DNA of 64,000 bases, taken from the NCBI GenBank assembly GCA_942490535.1, contig CALNXQ010000004.1, positions 876,220 through 940,219 on the forward strand, given 5' to 3'. Shown piece after piece: positions 45,174-53,195 of the stretch. Each line of letters starts with the position of its first letter. Position 1 is the first letter of the stretch. This DNA is from JAEINY01 sp942490535. GTDB taxonomy: Bacteria; Bacteroidota; Bacteroidia; Bacteroidales; Marinilabiliaceae. Below the pieces are notes generated by a model. The model worked only from the letters and a program-made list of their open reading frames with translations, was not told the DNA's origin and ran no database searches. The translations under genes were made by a program, and so were the position numbers.

Positions 45174-45788
45174 ATGAAACTCAAAAAACTAATACCTGAA
45201 CTGGCTTCCAATATTATCGATGCCGGTTTTGATAAGGAACCTAAAGAAATACAAACCATTACCATCCCAAAAATCAAGTCGGGTGCTGACCTGTTTGTGA
45301 TCGCCCCAGAGGGAGCAGGCAAATCGACAGCATTGGTGATGGGCGTGATTCAACAACTGAAAGCCCCTTTTGAAGAAGCACCACGTGCCTTGATCATTAC
45401 CACCTCCAAAGAAAAAGCCTATGAATTGGAAGAACTCTTTGAATTATTGGGTAAACGCACTAAGCTCCGTACTTTTGTCGCTTTTGACAAGGGCATTCTG
45501 CAATATCAAAAGGACATGATTTACGAGGGTTTAGACGTATTAATCACGACTCCCCGCCGACTGACAGAACTGGTTAATGTGAGTGGAGTGCCCATGCCCA
45601 AACTTAAGATGATAGTGGTTGATGATTGTGAAGAATTCGTACAACATACCCTTTTTCCAATAATCTATCGCTTTGCGGAAGGCACTAAGAACCCACAATT
45701 CTTGCTATTTGCCAATTCATGGCACTCTAAATTTGATGAATTTACAGAGCGTTTCATGAAAAGTCCGATTATTATCGAACAGGAATAA
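45174..45788 (+). CDS. Single-domain DEAD-box helicase-like protein
   Basis: A 204-residue protein equal to only the first RecA domain of a DEAD-box RNA helicase. The Q motif region (GFDKEPKEIQTITIP) and Walker A (APEGAGKSTA) are intact, and TTPRRL (motif Ib) is present. Motif Ia is altered (TTSKEKAYELE instead of PTRELA), the DEAD box is VVDDCEEF, and motif III (SAT) is replaced by FANS. No second RecA domain follows, so unwinding is doubtful; it may bind ATP/RNA or regulate a partner. A terminator follows the stop. Confidence 0.85.
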   Translation: MKLKKLIPELASNIIDAGFDKEPKEIQTITIPKIKSGADLFVIAPEGAGKSTALVMGVIQQLKAPFEEAPRALIITTSKEKAYELEELFELLGKRTKLRTFVAFDKGILQYQKDMIYEGLDVLITTPRRLTELVNVSGVPMPKLKMIVVDDCEEFVQHTLFPIIYRFAEGTKNPQFLLFANSWHSKFDEFTERFMKSPIIIEQE

Positions 45789-45819
45789 GGCAGAAATAGA
45801 AACACTTAAGATAACTTCA

Positions 45820-45854
45820 AAAACCCTTGCGAAAAATTTCGCGAGGGTTTTTTT
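45820..45854 (+). terminator. Terminator after the helicase-like gene
   Basis: A 14-bp stem with one mismatch (AAACCCTTGCGAAA / TTTCGCGAGGGTTT), then a 7-T run. The -33 region of the arsR promoter starts within its T run. Confidence 0.88.
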
Positions 45855-45882
45855 GTATTTTGATGAAGATCCCTACCTTTGT
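45851..45882 (+). promoter_or_regulatory. arsR promoter
   Basis: TACCTTTGT (45874-45882) fits the -7 consensus exactly, and TTTTG (45851-45855) stands 18 bases upstream as a -33 element. The -7 box overlaps the left arm of the palindrome just before arsR, as expected for autorepression. Confidence 0.65.
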
Positions 45883-45901
45883 TCGTAAATTAACGAACAA
45901 A
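45878..45901 (+). promoter_or_regulatory. Probable ArsR operator 1
   Basis: TTTGTTCGT and ACGAACAAA form a perfect 9-bp inverted repeat around a 6-base centre, ending one base before the arsR ATG and overlapping its -7 box. The same GTTCG-n8-CGAAC arrangement recurs downstream of arsR, which makes it a likely ArsR site. Confidence 0.75.
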
Positions 45902-45902
45902 A

Positions 45903-46202
45903 ATGAAATTTGAAGAAGCCTTATCAACTGAACAAATAAAAATGGCACGTTATGCCAAGGCACTAGGCCATCCGGTCCGCATTTTTGTGCTGGAAACTCT
46001 GGCTCATCAATCCTGTTGTTATAGTGGTGATCTCACGGAGCTATTGCCAATCGCCAAATCAACTTTGTCTCAGCATTTGAAAGAGTTGAAAGAGGCTGGT
46101 CTGATTCAGGGGGAAATAGAAGCTCCACGAATTAAGTACTGCATTAATAAAGCCAATTGGTTAGAAGCAAAAACGTTATTTAAAGAACTTTTAGAGATAT
46201 AA
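45903..46202 (+). CDS. arsR: ArsR-family metalloregulatory repressor
   Basis: A 99-residue winged-helix repressor expected to leave DNA on binding arsenite or a trivalent organoarsenical. The recognition helix lies in AKSTLSQHLKELKEAGLI. A vicinal Cys pair (HQSCCYSGDL, Cys38-Cys39) sits where other ArsRs carry ELCVCDL, and a third Cys is at position 80 (IKYCIN), giving a possible three-thiol site. It heads a five-gene rightward operon of thiol proteins and efflux permeases, with palindromes on both sides of the gene. Confidence 0.93.
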   Translation: MKFEEALSTEQIKMARYAKALGHPVRIFVLETLAHQSCCYSGDLTELLPIAKSTLSQHLKELKEAGLIQGEIEAPRIKYCINKANWLEAKTLFKELLEI

Positions 46203-46218
46203 AAAAATTTAACCCAAT

Positions 46219-46238
46219 AGTTCGTTGTTTTGCGAACT
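46219..46238 (+). promoter_or_regulatory. Probable ArsR operator 2
   Basis: AGTTCG and CGAACT form a perfect 6-bp inverted repeat around 8 bases, with the same half-site and spacing as the operator before arsR. It lies in the 61-base gap between arsR and the thioredoxin-like gene, so the structural genes may have separate control. A half-site (AGTTCGTG) recurs before the last permease gene at about 47705. Confidence 0.7.
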
Positions 46239-46263
46239 ACGAAACAAACTAAATCATTGAATT

Positions 46264-46497
46264 ATGGACATTAAAGTATTAGGAACAGGATGTACCAAGT
46301 GCAAAAATCTGGAAAATCTGACACGTGAAGTCGTATCTAAAAATGGGATCGATGCGACAGTTACCAAAGTAGAGGACATCATGGAAATCATGAAATTTGG
46401 TGTGATGACGACACCAGCCTTAGTGGTGGATGGACAGGTAGTGGTGAAAGGTAAAGTACCTTCGGAAGAAGAGATCAAAAACCTATTAATAAAATAA
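46264..46497 (+). CDS. Small thioredoxin-fold redox protein (ArsE-like position)
   Basis: A 77-residue single thioredoxin fold with active-site CTKC (Cys10, Cys13) in GTGCTKCKNLE and cis-Pro in GVMTTPALVVDG, like the redox-active disulfide protein 2 group. It lies second in the arsenic operon, the place held by ArsE in arsEFG operons where ArsE and ArsF together reduce nitroaromatic arsenicals. Whether this protein does that or simply reduces its partners is not shown. It is 10 bases ahead of the ArsF-like gene. Confidence 0.87.
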   Translation: MDIKVLGTGCTKCKNLENLTREVVSKNGIDATVTKVEDIMEIMKFGVMTTPALVVDGQVVVKGKVPSEEEIKNLLIK

Positions 46498-46507
46498 ATC
46501 AACCTCC

Positions 46508-46987
46508 ATGAAAAAGATATTACCCCTATTGCTCCTGGGTGCAGCATTCACGTTTACGCAATGCACCAGTTCAACTGCTGGCCAAACCAATGCCCGGTCA
46601 ACTGACAATTGCACGAAATCGAAGACCGAACCATCAGCTTGTTGTCCTAACACAAAATCAACAACCGATTGCTCTCAAGACACTGCCACTGGCGAAGTAA
46701 CCGCCTATTACTTTCATGCCACCCGCCGTTGCGCTACCTGCGAAGCAGTTGAGAAAGTCACTAAAGAGGCCTTGCAAGAATATTATGGTGACAAAATTAC
46801 ATTTCAATCCATCAACCGGGAAAATGAAACTGAACTCACACAGAAATTTAATGTCAGCGGCCAATCATTACTCATTGTAAAAGGGACAACAGTCGTAAAC
46901 CTAACCAATGATGCCTTTTTAAATGCCCGCACGAACCCGGACAAGCTGAAAAGCAAAATAAAGGCCACCATTGATGAATTGATATAA
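46508..46987 (+). CDS. ArsF-family thiol lipoprotein
   Basis: A 159-residue protein with a lipobox (FTFTQC, Cys19), a Cys-rich linker (NCTKSK, SACCPN, TTDCSQ) and a thioredoxin-like domain with the motif YYFHATRRCATCEAV (Cys75, Cys78) typical of the ArsF family (nitrophenyl-compound reductase subunit). The extra cysteines could bind trivalent arsenic. It lies 5 bases before the ArsG-like permease gene. The family name is by recognised motif; activity on arsenicals is inferred from the family and operon. Confidence 0.87.
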   Translation: MKKILPLLLLGAAFTFTQCTSSTAGQTNARSTDNCTKSKTEPSACCPNTKSTTDCSQDTATGEVTAYYFHATRRCATCEAVEKVTKEALQEYYGDKITFQSINRENETELTQKFNVSGQSLLIVKGTTVVNLTNDAFLNARTNPDKLKSKIKATIDELI

Positions 46988-46992
46988 TCTTA

Positions 46993-47691
46993 ATGGAAGT
47001 ATTACAAAATTTTCTGGAGAATTCTCAGTTCCCTATCCTTTCGGCATTTATACTGGGACTTATGACTGCCATAAGTCCCTGCCCATTGGCCACTAATATT
47101 ACCGCCATTGGTTTTATCAGTAAGGATATTGACAACCAACAAAAAGTCTTCCTTAATGGTCTGGTGTACACCTTGGGCAGAGGGATTGCTTATACAGCCA
47201 TTGGTTTGATCTTCTTTTTCGCCGCCAGTCAGATTAATATTTCCGGCGTGCTGCAAGAGTGGGGTGAAAAGATACTTGGGCCCTTGCTAATCCTCATCGG
47301 ATTATTCATGCTAGGCCTGTTGAAACTCAATATTCCGGGCTTCGGTTCGCTGGTTGAAAAAATGGAAAGCCGATCAAACAAAGGCTTCCGGGGAGTATTG
47401 TTATTAGGCATCGTATTTGCACTCGCCTTTTGTCCTTACAGTGGGGTACTGTATTTTGGCATGCTCATTCCCATGACTGTCAGCAGTGCCAGTGGCCTTT
47501 ACTTGCCAATTGTTTTTGCACTGGCAACCGGTATTCCAGTGATCATTTTTGCCTGGCTCCTGGCGTTTAGTCTAGGTTCCATCGGAAACCTATATAATAA
47601 GATGAAGAATTTCGAAGTTTGGTTCCGTCGTGTGGTTGCTGTACTTTTTTTGGGAGTCGGCATCTACTACATCATCATCTTATTTTTTTAG
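46993..47691 (+). CDS. ArsG-family / CcdA-DsbD-like permease
   Basis: A 232-residue inner-membrane protein with six or seven helices related to DsbD/CcdA. A Cys-Pro pair in the first helix (TAISPCPLATN) and a second in the middle (LAFCPYSGVLYFG) are the redox or metal-passing positions of that fold. It is of the ArsG type, linked to efflux of aromatic aminoarsenicals in arsEFG operons; electron transfer to the two upstream thiol proteins is the alternative. It directly follows the ArsF-like gene. Confidence 0.87.
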   Translation: MEVLQNFLENSQFPILSAFILGLMTAISPCPLATNITAIGFISKDIDNQQKVFLNGLVYTLGRGIAYTAIGLIFFFAASQINISGVLQEWGEKILGPLLILIGLFMLGLLKLNIPGFGSLVEKMESRSNKGFRGVLLLGIVFALAFCPYSGVLYFGMLIPMTVSSASGLYLPIVFALATGIPVIIFAWLLAFSLGSIGNLYNKMKNFEVWFRRVVAVLFLGVGIYYIIILFF

Positions 47692-47736
47692 TTTTTAAAT
47701 CAAAAGTTCGTGTTATTGACATCAAAAGAAAGCCAC

Positions 47737-48780
47737 ATGAGAGAACGCGTCATTGCTATCAATAAAAAAGGGAACGGTTGGCTGTTACCAATCATTCTAT
47801 TACCACTTTGGATTTATCTCTATTTAAATCTGCAGTCACTTTCAGATTTAATTGTCGATGATCTATTAGGCATGACTAAAGGCCAACATCTCACAGAAAC
47901 CCTTCGCTTTTTTATTTACGAGGTACCTAAAGTTTTGCTTTTATTAGTGCTGATCATCTTTGGCGTGGGCATCATACGCACTTATTTTTCACCGGATAAA
48001 ACACGACAAATGCTGGAAGGTAAATCCCTGTTTACTGGGAATGTACTTGCTTCCATTTTAGGAATAGTGACCCCCTTCTGCTCGTGTTCAGCCATTCCAC
48101 TATTTCTTGGTTTTGTGGAGGCCGGTATACCCTTGGGCGTTACCCTTTCCTTTTTAATTGCCGCACCCATGATTAACGAAGTAGCCTTAGTGTTATTGGT
48201 AGGGTTGTTTGGTTGGAAAGTAGCACTCATTTATGTAGGTACAGGCTTAAGTATTGCCATTGGAGCTGGCTGGCTCATTGGCAAATTGAAGCTGGAAAAA
48301 TATGTGGCCGAGTGGGTCTACCAGGTGAAAGCTAATCAAGAGCAAGATGATGAAGAAAGGCCTTCTTTTCAGCAACGCATTAAAAGTGGATTCGAAGCCG
48401 TCAAAGAAATCGTGGGGAAAATCTGGGTGTACATTATTTTGGGAATAGCCATTGGCGCCGGTGCACACGGATACGTACCGGAAGATTTCCTGGGAGCTCT
48501 ATTGGGTCGGGATAGTTGGTATGGTGTACCGCTGGCCATACTATTGGGCATCCCCATGTATTCCAATGCAGCAGGTATAATTCCCATCGTCAGTGTATTG
48601 ATTGAGAAGGGCGTCTCTCTGGGCACTGCAATAGCCTTCATGATGTCAGTCATAGCCCTCTCCTTACCGGAAATCATTATTTTAAAAAAAGTGCTTAAAT
48701 GGCAATTGATCGCGATCTTTATTGGAATCGTTGCAGCAGGCATTTTCATTGTCGGCTTTATCTTTAATCACCTTCTTTGA
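47737..48780 (+). CDS. ArsP/YraQ-family (DUF318) permease
   Basis: A 347-residue inner-membrane permease with eight to ten helices. The family motif TPFCSCSAIPLFLGF with paired Cys115/Cys117 is present, as is the second repeat PMYSNAAGIIPIVSVLIEKG. ArsP proteins export trivalent organoarsenicals such as methylarsenite. The ATG was chosen over an in-frame GTG nine codons upstream, since that codon falls in an ArsR-like half-site. It is the last gene of the ArsR operon. No arsenate reductase, ArsB or ACR3 gene is present, consistent with a role in organic rather than inorganic arsenic. Confidence 0.9.
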   Translation: MRERVIAINKKGNGWLLPIILLPLWIYLYLNLQSLSDLIVDDLLGMTKGQHLTETLRFFIYEVPKVLLLLVLIIFGVGIIRTYFSPDKTRQMLEGKSLFTGNVLASILGIVTPFCSCSAIPLFLGFVEAGIPLGVTLSFLIAAPMINEVALVLLVGLFGWKVALIYVGTGLSIAIGAGWLIGKLKLEKYVAEWVYQVKANQEQDDEERPSFQQRIKSGFEAVKEIVGKIWVYIILGIAIGAGAHGYVPEDFLGALLGRDSWYGVPLAILLGIPMYSNAAGIIPIVSVLIEKGVSLGTAIAFMMSVIALSLPEIIILKKVLKWQLIAIFIGIVAAGIFIVGFIFNHLL

Positions 48781-48954
48781 TTGGACTAATCGATTATTCG
48801 GCAGAAAGATCTAAGATATTCCATACCTGAACAAAAGTGAATTCTCAGTTCAAGAGTCAGATCCTTTTTGATAACTAAGGTTACGTTTTTAGTTACCATC
48901 AAGCATCTGACTTATACATTATCAAAAAAACAACCCTTTTCATTGCATCACACG

Positions 48955-49224
48955 TTATCCCATCCGGTTCCTAAAATAGAGTAAAGCGCTCACATGTTGC
49001 TGCACATAACGCCGAAACTCTCTTAAATAAACATCCTCTTTGGGTTGTTCAATCGAAAAAGGCCCCACCTCTGACTGATCATCTTTCACCATAAAAGTGG
49101 CGTGAAATTTGGCCTCATTTTGTGCTAAATCCCCATAAATACTGCAATAGGCTTCATTGATGCCCACTTCCACTGTAAATTCATCGATTAACTTTGCCAT
49201 GTTTTTAATCATTTGTTTGGTCAT
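48955..49224 (-). CDS. Small conserved-looking protein, function unknown
   Basis: An 89-residue soluble protein (pattern: helix, then MVKDDQSEVGPFSIEQPKED, then EFRRYVQQHVSALLYFRNRMG). No signal peptide, cysteine cluster or family was recognised. An internal ATG (MAKLIDEFT) nine codons in could be the true start. It is leftward, alone, and divergent from a chemoreceptor gene. Composition looks like a real protein, but evidence is only frame and composition. Confidence 0.55.
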   Translation of the reverse strand: MTKQMIKNMAKLIDEFTVEVGINEAYCSIYGDLAQNEAKFHATFMVKDDQSEVGPFSIEQPKEDVYLREFRRYVQQHVSALLYFRNRMG

Positions 49225-49509
49225 AAATTAATCATTCATTTCAGAATTCAAAAATTTTCTGATCTAAATGAATTCACGGTGAATAATTCTACGCTTATCT
49301 CCATGCGTAAAATCCATTTTTTAATTCTAGCACTCACCCTTGACTTTATCATTTATTAGAATTAATTTATTGCTTCTTTCGATAAGGGTAAACAGGTTGA
49401 ATAGTGGTAAGATACAAAGGCATTATGCCATCTAAACTTTTTATAAAGTTAGATGCGTGATAATGGAGTGCATTCTAAAAAGTAGAAATAACCATTAAAA
49501 ACCTGGCGC

Positions 49510-51594
49510 ATGAAAAGTTTTGATTTCATTGGTAAGAGACGATTTGTTGAGTTGTTTTCATCCTCCATTAAATTTAAAATCAATGTGACGCTCATTGCCG
49601 TACTCATTGTCGTTTTTTCCATTCTCACCATACTTATTTACCGAACTACGTCTAACAACATCCATCGGGAAACGGATATAACGATGCAAAGTCACGTGAA
49701 CGATCTGCATACCATTCTGGAAAATCATGTCCGATCACGGCAAAGTGCCGTTAACATGGCGCTTAAAATAGCACATAACCTATTCTACACCAACCAAAAA
49801 TTAATTGAAACAGATGTGCTGATGGAAGTTCCTGGTATCAATCAACTGACCAAGGAAGAAAAGACCTACCAGATACCGGTTTGGAAAATGAATGATCAAC
49901 CCGTTTATAACCATTTTGATTTAGTGGATAATATTAAATCCCAATCGGTGGAGACCGCCACTATCTTTCAAAAAATTGATGACGGTTACCTTCGCATTTC
50001 CACCAATGTGATGAAAACAGATGGCAGCCGGGCAGTTGGCACTTTTATTCCCAATGAATCCGTGGTGATACGTACCATTGAGTTGGGTAAAACCTATTAT
50101 GGGCGGGCCTTCGTGGTGAACGACTGGTACCTCACAGCCTATGAGCCCATCAAGATTGGGAATGACATCAAAGGCATCTTGTATGTGGGTGTCAAGGAAA
50201 AGGATTATGCCTTTCTGAAGGAGACGTTTAATCGTAAAAAATACTATCAGCATGGCTATCCTTTTTTAATCAGTGAGAAAGGTGATTTTATTATCCATCC
50301 CAGCAAAGAAGGAGAAAACTTTGCTCACGCCCAATTTTTCAAACAACTCACTAAGGCCGATTCCACCCAATATAAATCTGAATACCTCTGGCCGGAAGGT
50401 GCGGAAGGAAAAGATAAAATCCAATACTTCAGGTATTTTGAACCCTATCATTGTTATGTATCTACCTCCATGTATAAAAGTGACATGTATGCCGGTCTGA
50501 ACCGCCTCCTGGTTTTTATGGTCATCGCGATGCTATTGAGTGCTGCGGTGATTTACGGAGTCATAAGTATGTTTCTTACGCCCATAATCAATCAATTGGT
50601 GAAAATGTCACAATACGCGCAAAAGGTAGCCAACGGTAATCTGGCAATTGACATTAACACAAACCGAAGTGATGAATTAGGCACTTTAGCAGAGGCACTG
50701 AAAGCCATGATCTTTAAACTTAAAGAAGTGGTTACTAAAATCGTTGCAGGCGCCCATCAATTAAATACCACAGGTGTGCAATTTAGCAGTGTTGCACAGG
50801 ATGTATCTCAGGGGGCTACAGAACAAGCATCCGCTTTTGAAGAAGTATCCTCCACCATGGAAGAAATTGCCTCCAATATCAATCAAAACACGGAACATGC
50901 CCGGGAAACAGAAGCCATCACTACAACTGTTGTAAAAGAAGTGAAAAATGTAAATGAGCAAGCTCAGCATGCATTAGAGGCCAATAGAGCCATTTCGAAA
51001 AAAATCCATGTGATTAATGAAATTGCTTTCCAAACTAATATATTATCCCTCAATGCTGCCATTGAAGCAGCGAAGGCCGGTGAAAGCGGGCGCGGATTTA
51101 ACGTTGTAGCGGCAGAAGTACGCAAATTGGCCGAGAAGAGCCAATTGGCAGCCAATGAAATAATAAAACTGGTGAAAGAAAGTGTACAGATGACCACCAA
51201 TGCCAGTAACAACCTGGAAAAATTAATTCCATCCATTGATAAATCCGGACAACTGGTGCAGTATATAGCTGCTGCAGGGATGGAACTAGATGCCGGCGTC
51301 AATCAAGTGAATGATGCTATTCAGCAACTCAATGTCACCACCACCCAAAATGCCGCAGGCAGCGAACAATTAGCCGCCGGGGCTAAAGACCTGACTGATC
51401 AATCAGAAAAGCTGATAGGCCTGGTGGATTTCTTCACAACAGATCAACAAGAAGAGTTGGCCACAGCGATTCCGTCCAACGCCTCTCGTGGCGAGTCAAC
51501 CACCACTTATGTCAGTAACCCGATCATTCCTAAACCTCAAACTCAACACGAACAAAAAATCAATTTGGATGCATCAGAGTACGATGCCTTTTAA
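49510..51594 (+). CDS. Methyl-accepting chemotaxis protein with Cache sensor
   Basis: A 694-residue chemoreceptor. Two membrane helices (~28-48 and ~330-355) bracket a large periplasmic domain of the Cache_3-Cache_2/double-Cache type, with the family phrases YYGRAFVVNDWYLTAYEPI and GILYVGV. A HAMP domain follows and then the signalling hairpin with tip AFQTNILSLNAAIEAAKAG. A polar tail of about 40 residues ends EYDAF, possibly a tether for methylation enzymes (inference). No che genes adjoin. A terminator follows. Confidence 0.95.
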   Translation: MKSFDFIGKRRFVELFSSSIKFKINVTLIAVLIVVFSILTILIYRTTSNNIHRETDITMQSHVNDLHTILENHVRSRQSAVNMALKIAHNLFYTNQKLIETDVLMEVPGINQLTKEEKTYQIPVWKMNDQPVYNHFDLVDNIKSQSVETATIFQKIDDGYLRISTNVMKTDGSRAVGTFIPNESVVIRTIELGKTYYGRAFVVNDWYLTAYEPIKIGNDIKGILYVGVKEKDYAFLKETFNRKKYYQHGYPFLISEKGDFIIHPSKEGENFAHAQFFKQLTKADSTQYKSEYLWPEGAEGKDKIQYFRYFEPYHCYVSTSMYKSDMYAGLNRLLVFMVIAMLLSAAVIYGVISMFLTPIINQLVKMSQYAQKVANGNLAIDINTNRSDELGTLAEALKAMIFKLKEVVTKIVAGAHQLNTTGVQFSSVAQDVSQGATEQASAFEEVSSTMEEIASNINQNTEHARETEAITTTVVKEVKNVNEQAQHALEANRAISKKIHVINEIAFQTNILSLNAAIEAAKAGESGRGFNVVAAEVRKLAEKSQLAANEIIKLVKESVQMTTNASNNLEKLIPSIDKSGQLVQYIAAAGMELDAGVNQVNDAIQQLNVTTTQNAAGSEQLAAGAKDLTDQSEKLIGLVDFFTTDQQEELATAIPSNASRGESTTTYVSNPIIPKPQTQHEQKINLDASEYDAF

Positions 51595-51613
51595 TGGTTG
51601 AGTTGAGTCATTG

Positions 51614-51652
51614 AAAACACCGGCAGTCAGATTGACCTGTCGGTGTTTTTTT
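51614..51652 (+). terminator. Terminator after the Cache chemoreceptor gene
   Basis: A stem AAAACACCGGCAG / CTGTCGGTGTTTT with one wobble and a 10-base loop, ending in a 7-T run. Confidence 0.88.
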
Positions 51653-51735
51653 ATGATTCATTCATGACAAAAGCTAAGCAATGGATTTCGCGCATTCATT
51701 ACATTCCCCTATTTTTGCTGGTCTTAAAAACAAGC

Positions 51736-52449
51736 ATGCAAAACGATAAACGAAATGTTAGTCCCGGCCCCAATGGAACCTTGATTGGTGACTATGGTGA
51801 ACACCTGAAGCCACCCGCAGGATGGTCTTTTCTGCCGGCTGGCGATGCCGGTATTACCCGGAAAGTGACTGCCCGGGGAGCGTATTGGCGCGTTCAGGTG
51901 AAAAAGGGACGACGAATCACCTCCAAAGGCATTTGGGCTCCCACTGCTACTATCATTCAGGCGAAAAACGAGGTAGCTACGGTGCGCTCCACGGATACCT
52001 ATGAAAAAAAACGTCAGTACGAATTGCAGCGGCGTCAGAAAAAACAAGACGCCTATGAAGTGGAGTTCTGCACTGCTGTTGAAACATTTTTAAATTTTCA
52101 CGACTTACATAAGCCGGCTGAAAAAGTGATGGCACAAGCCATTACCCTTCATGCGATTCCAGTGGGTAGCGGCACGGTAGCACGTACCTCCATGATTCCC
52201 GTTGAAGCACGCGCGGCCAAAGCGGTCATCGCGTGGATGCGGCATCAAACAACAGCGTATGATCATTTACACATTCCCCGCATTAAAGGCGAGAGACGCG
52301 CGGTGCGCCGCTTATTGGCCGAACAGTCGGTAGCCTTATTACGAAAATACAGACGGGGAGAACCCGTAGAACGCAGCTGCCCGTTGCAAAAAGCCCTGAT
52401 TAAAAAAGCGGTAGAACTCAAAAAGAAGATCGTAGACGGCGATCAGTAG
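51736..52449 (+). CDS. DUF2293 domain protein
   Basis: A 237-residue basic cytosolic protein. The C-terminal half carries the DUF2293 signature VGSGTVARTSMIPVEARAA and AVIAWMRHQTTAYDHLHIP followed by RIKGERRAVRRLLAEQS; the N-terminal half (GWSFLPAGDAGITRKVT) is a small beta domain. The high Arg/Lys content and the RxxxR spacing suggest nucleic-acid binding, unproven. The ATG before QNDKRNVSPG was chosen; in-frame codons at 51664 (ATG) and 51643 (GTG) lie close to or inside the previous terminator. Confidence 0.9.
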   Translation: MQNDKRNVSPGPNGTLIGDYGEHLKPPAGWSFLPAGDAGITRKVTARGAYWRVQVKKGRRITSKGIWAPTATIIQAKNEVATVRSTDTYEKKRQYELQRRQKKQDAYEVEFCTAVETFLNFHDLHKPAEKVMAQAITLHAIPVGSGTVARTSMIPVEARAAKAVIAWMRHQTTAYDHLHIPRIKGERRAVRRLLAEQSVALLRKYRRGEPVERSCPLQKALIKKAVELKKKIVDGDQ

Positions 52450-52662
52450 CCTGTAATTCGGAAATTCAAAGCCCATATTAACAAAATGGATCAACCCATG
52501 AGGGGTAATAATAATGGTAGCACAGAATGCCCCAAGCATAAAAACAGATGCACAACACAGCATATGAGATGAAACTCTCAACGAATTGGCCAGCTCAAGT
52601 CTCTGTGAGCCGGAAATAAGTTTTACTACAAGATCTCTGTATAACGAAAAAACAAAAAATTG

Positions 52663-53058
52663 ATGAATCCTACTTGTCCCTGCGGTTCGAACCTGCCATA
52701 CCAAACCTGTTGCGAACCCATCATCACTGGTACCCGGCCAGCTGAAACAGCGGAGGTTTTAATGCGTTCGAGATACACCGCATTTACCCAAGCCAACGTG
52801 GACTATTTATTGCGCAGTCACCATTCGCGAACGCGCCCTACACGCCAGCGGAAAAGCATTCAACAATGGGCGCAGTCGGTGCAATGGATGGGATTAGTGG
52901 TGCTGAAAAGTGAAGACGGCCAGCCCTCAGATACCACCGGCATGGTTGAATTCAGAGCTTTGTACCTGGAGAATGGCCAGATGCAACAAATACATGAACG
53001 ATCATCCTTTGAGCGTGAACAGGGAAAGTGGGTGTATGTAATGGGGGAACAATACTAA
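52663..53058 (+). CDS. YchJ-family SEC-C motif protein
   Basis: A 131-residue member of the UPF0225/YchJ family. The N-terminal SEC-C zinc motif is CPCGSNLPYQTCC, followed by EVLMRSRYTAFTQANVDYLL and the NTF2-like fold ending FEREQGKWVYVMG. The second C-terminal SEC-C motif of E. coli YchJ is absent, as in other short versions. Function is unknown; SEC-C binds zinc and often partner proteins. An overlapping TTG one codon earlier is also in frame. Confidence 0.93.
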   Translation: MNPTCPCGSNLPYQTCCEPIITGTRPAETAEVLMRSRYTAFTQANVDYLLRSHHSRTRPTRQRKSIQQWAQSVQWMGLVVLKSEDGQPSDTTGMVEFRALYLENGQMQQIHERSSFEREQGKWVYVMGEQY

Positions 53059-53195
53059 CGTAAAACAATCATCGTAAAAAGGATATTCTCCTTCTATCGC
53101 CTGATCCCCCATTCTTATGACATAACACATTTTTGAACAGGCCCATTTTCATTATCTTGCCATTCAGTAAATGACTCCAAAAAAGTATTTCTACG

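Noticed and set aside
52681..52700. GGTTCGAACC resembling a tRNA T-loop
   Set aside because: It lies inside the YchJ coding sequence at the SEC-C motif and no cloverleaf can be built around it.
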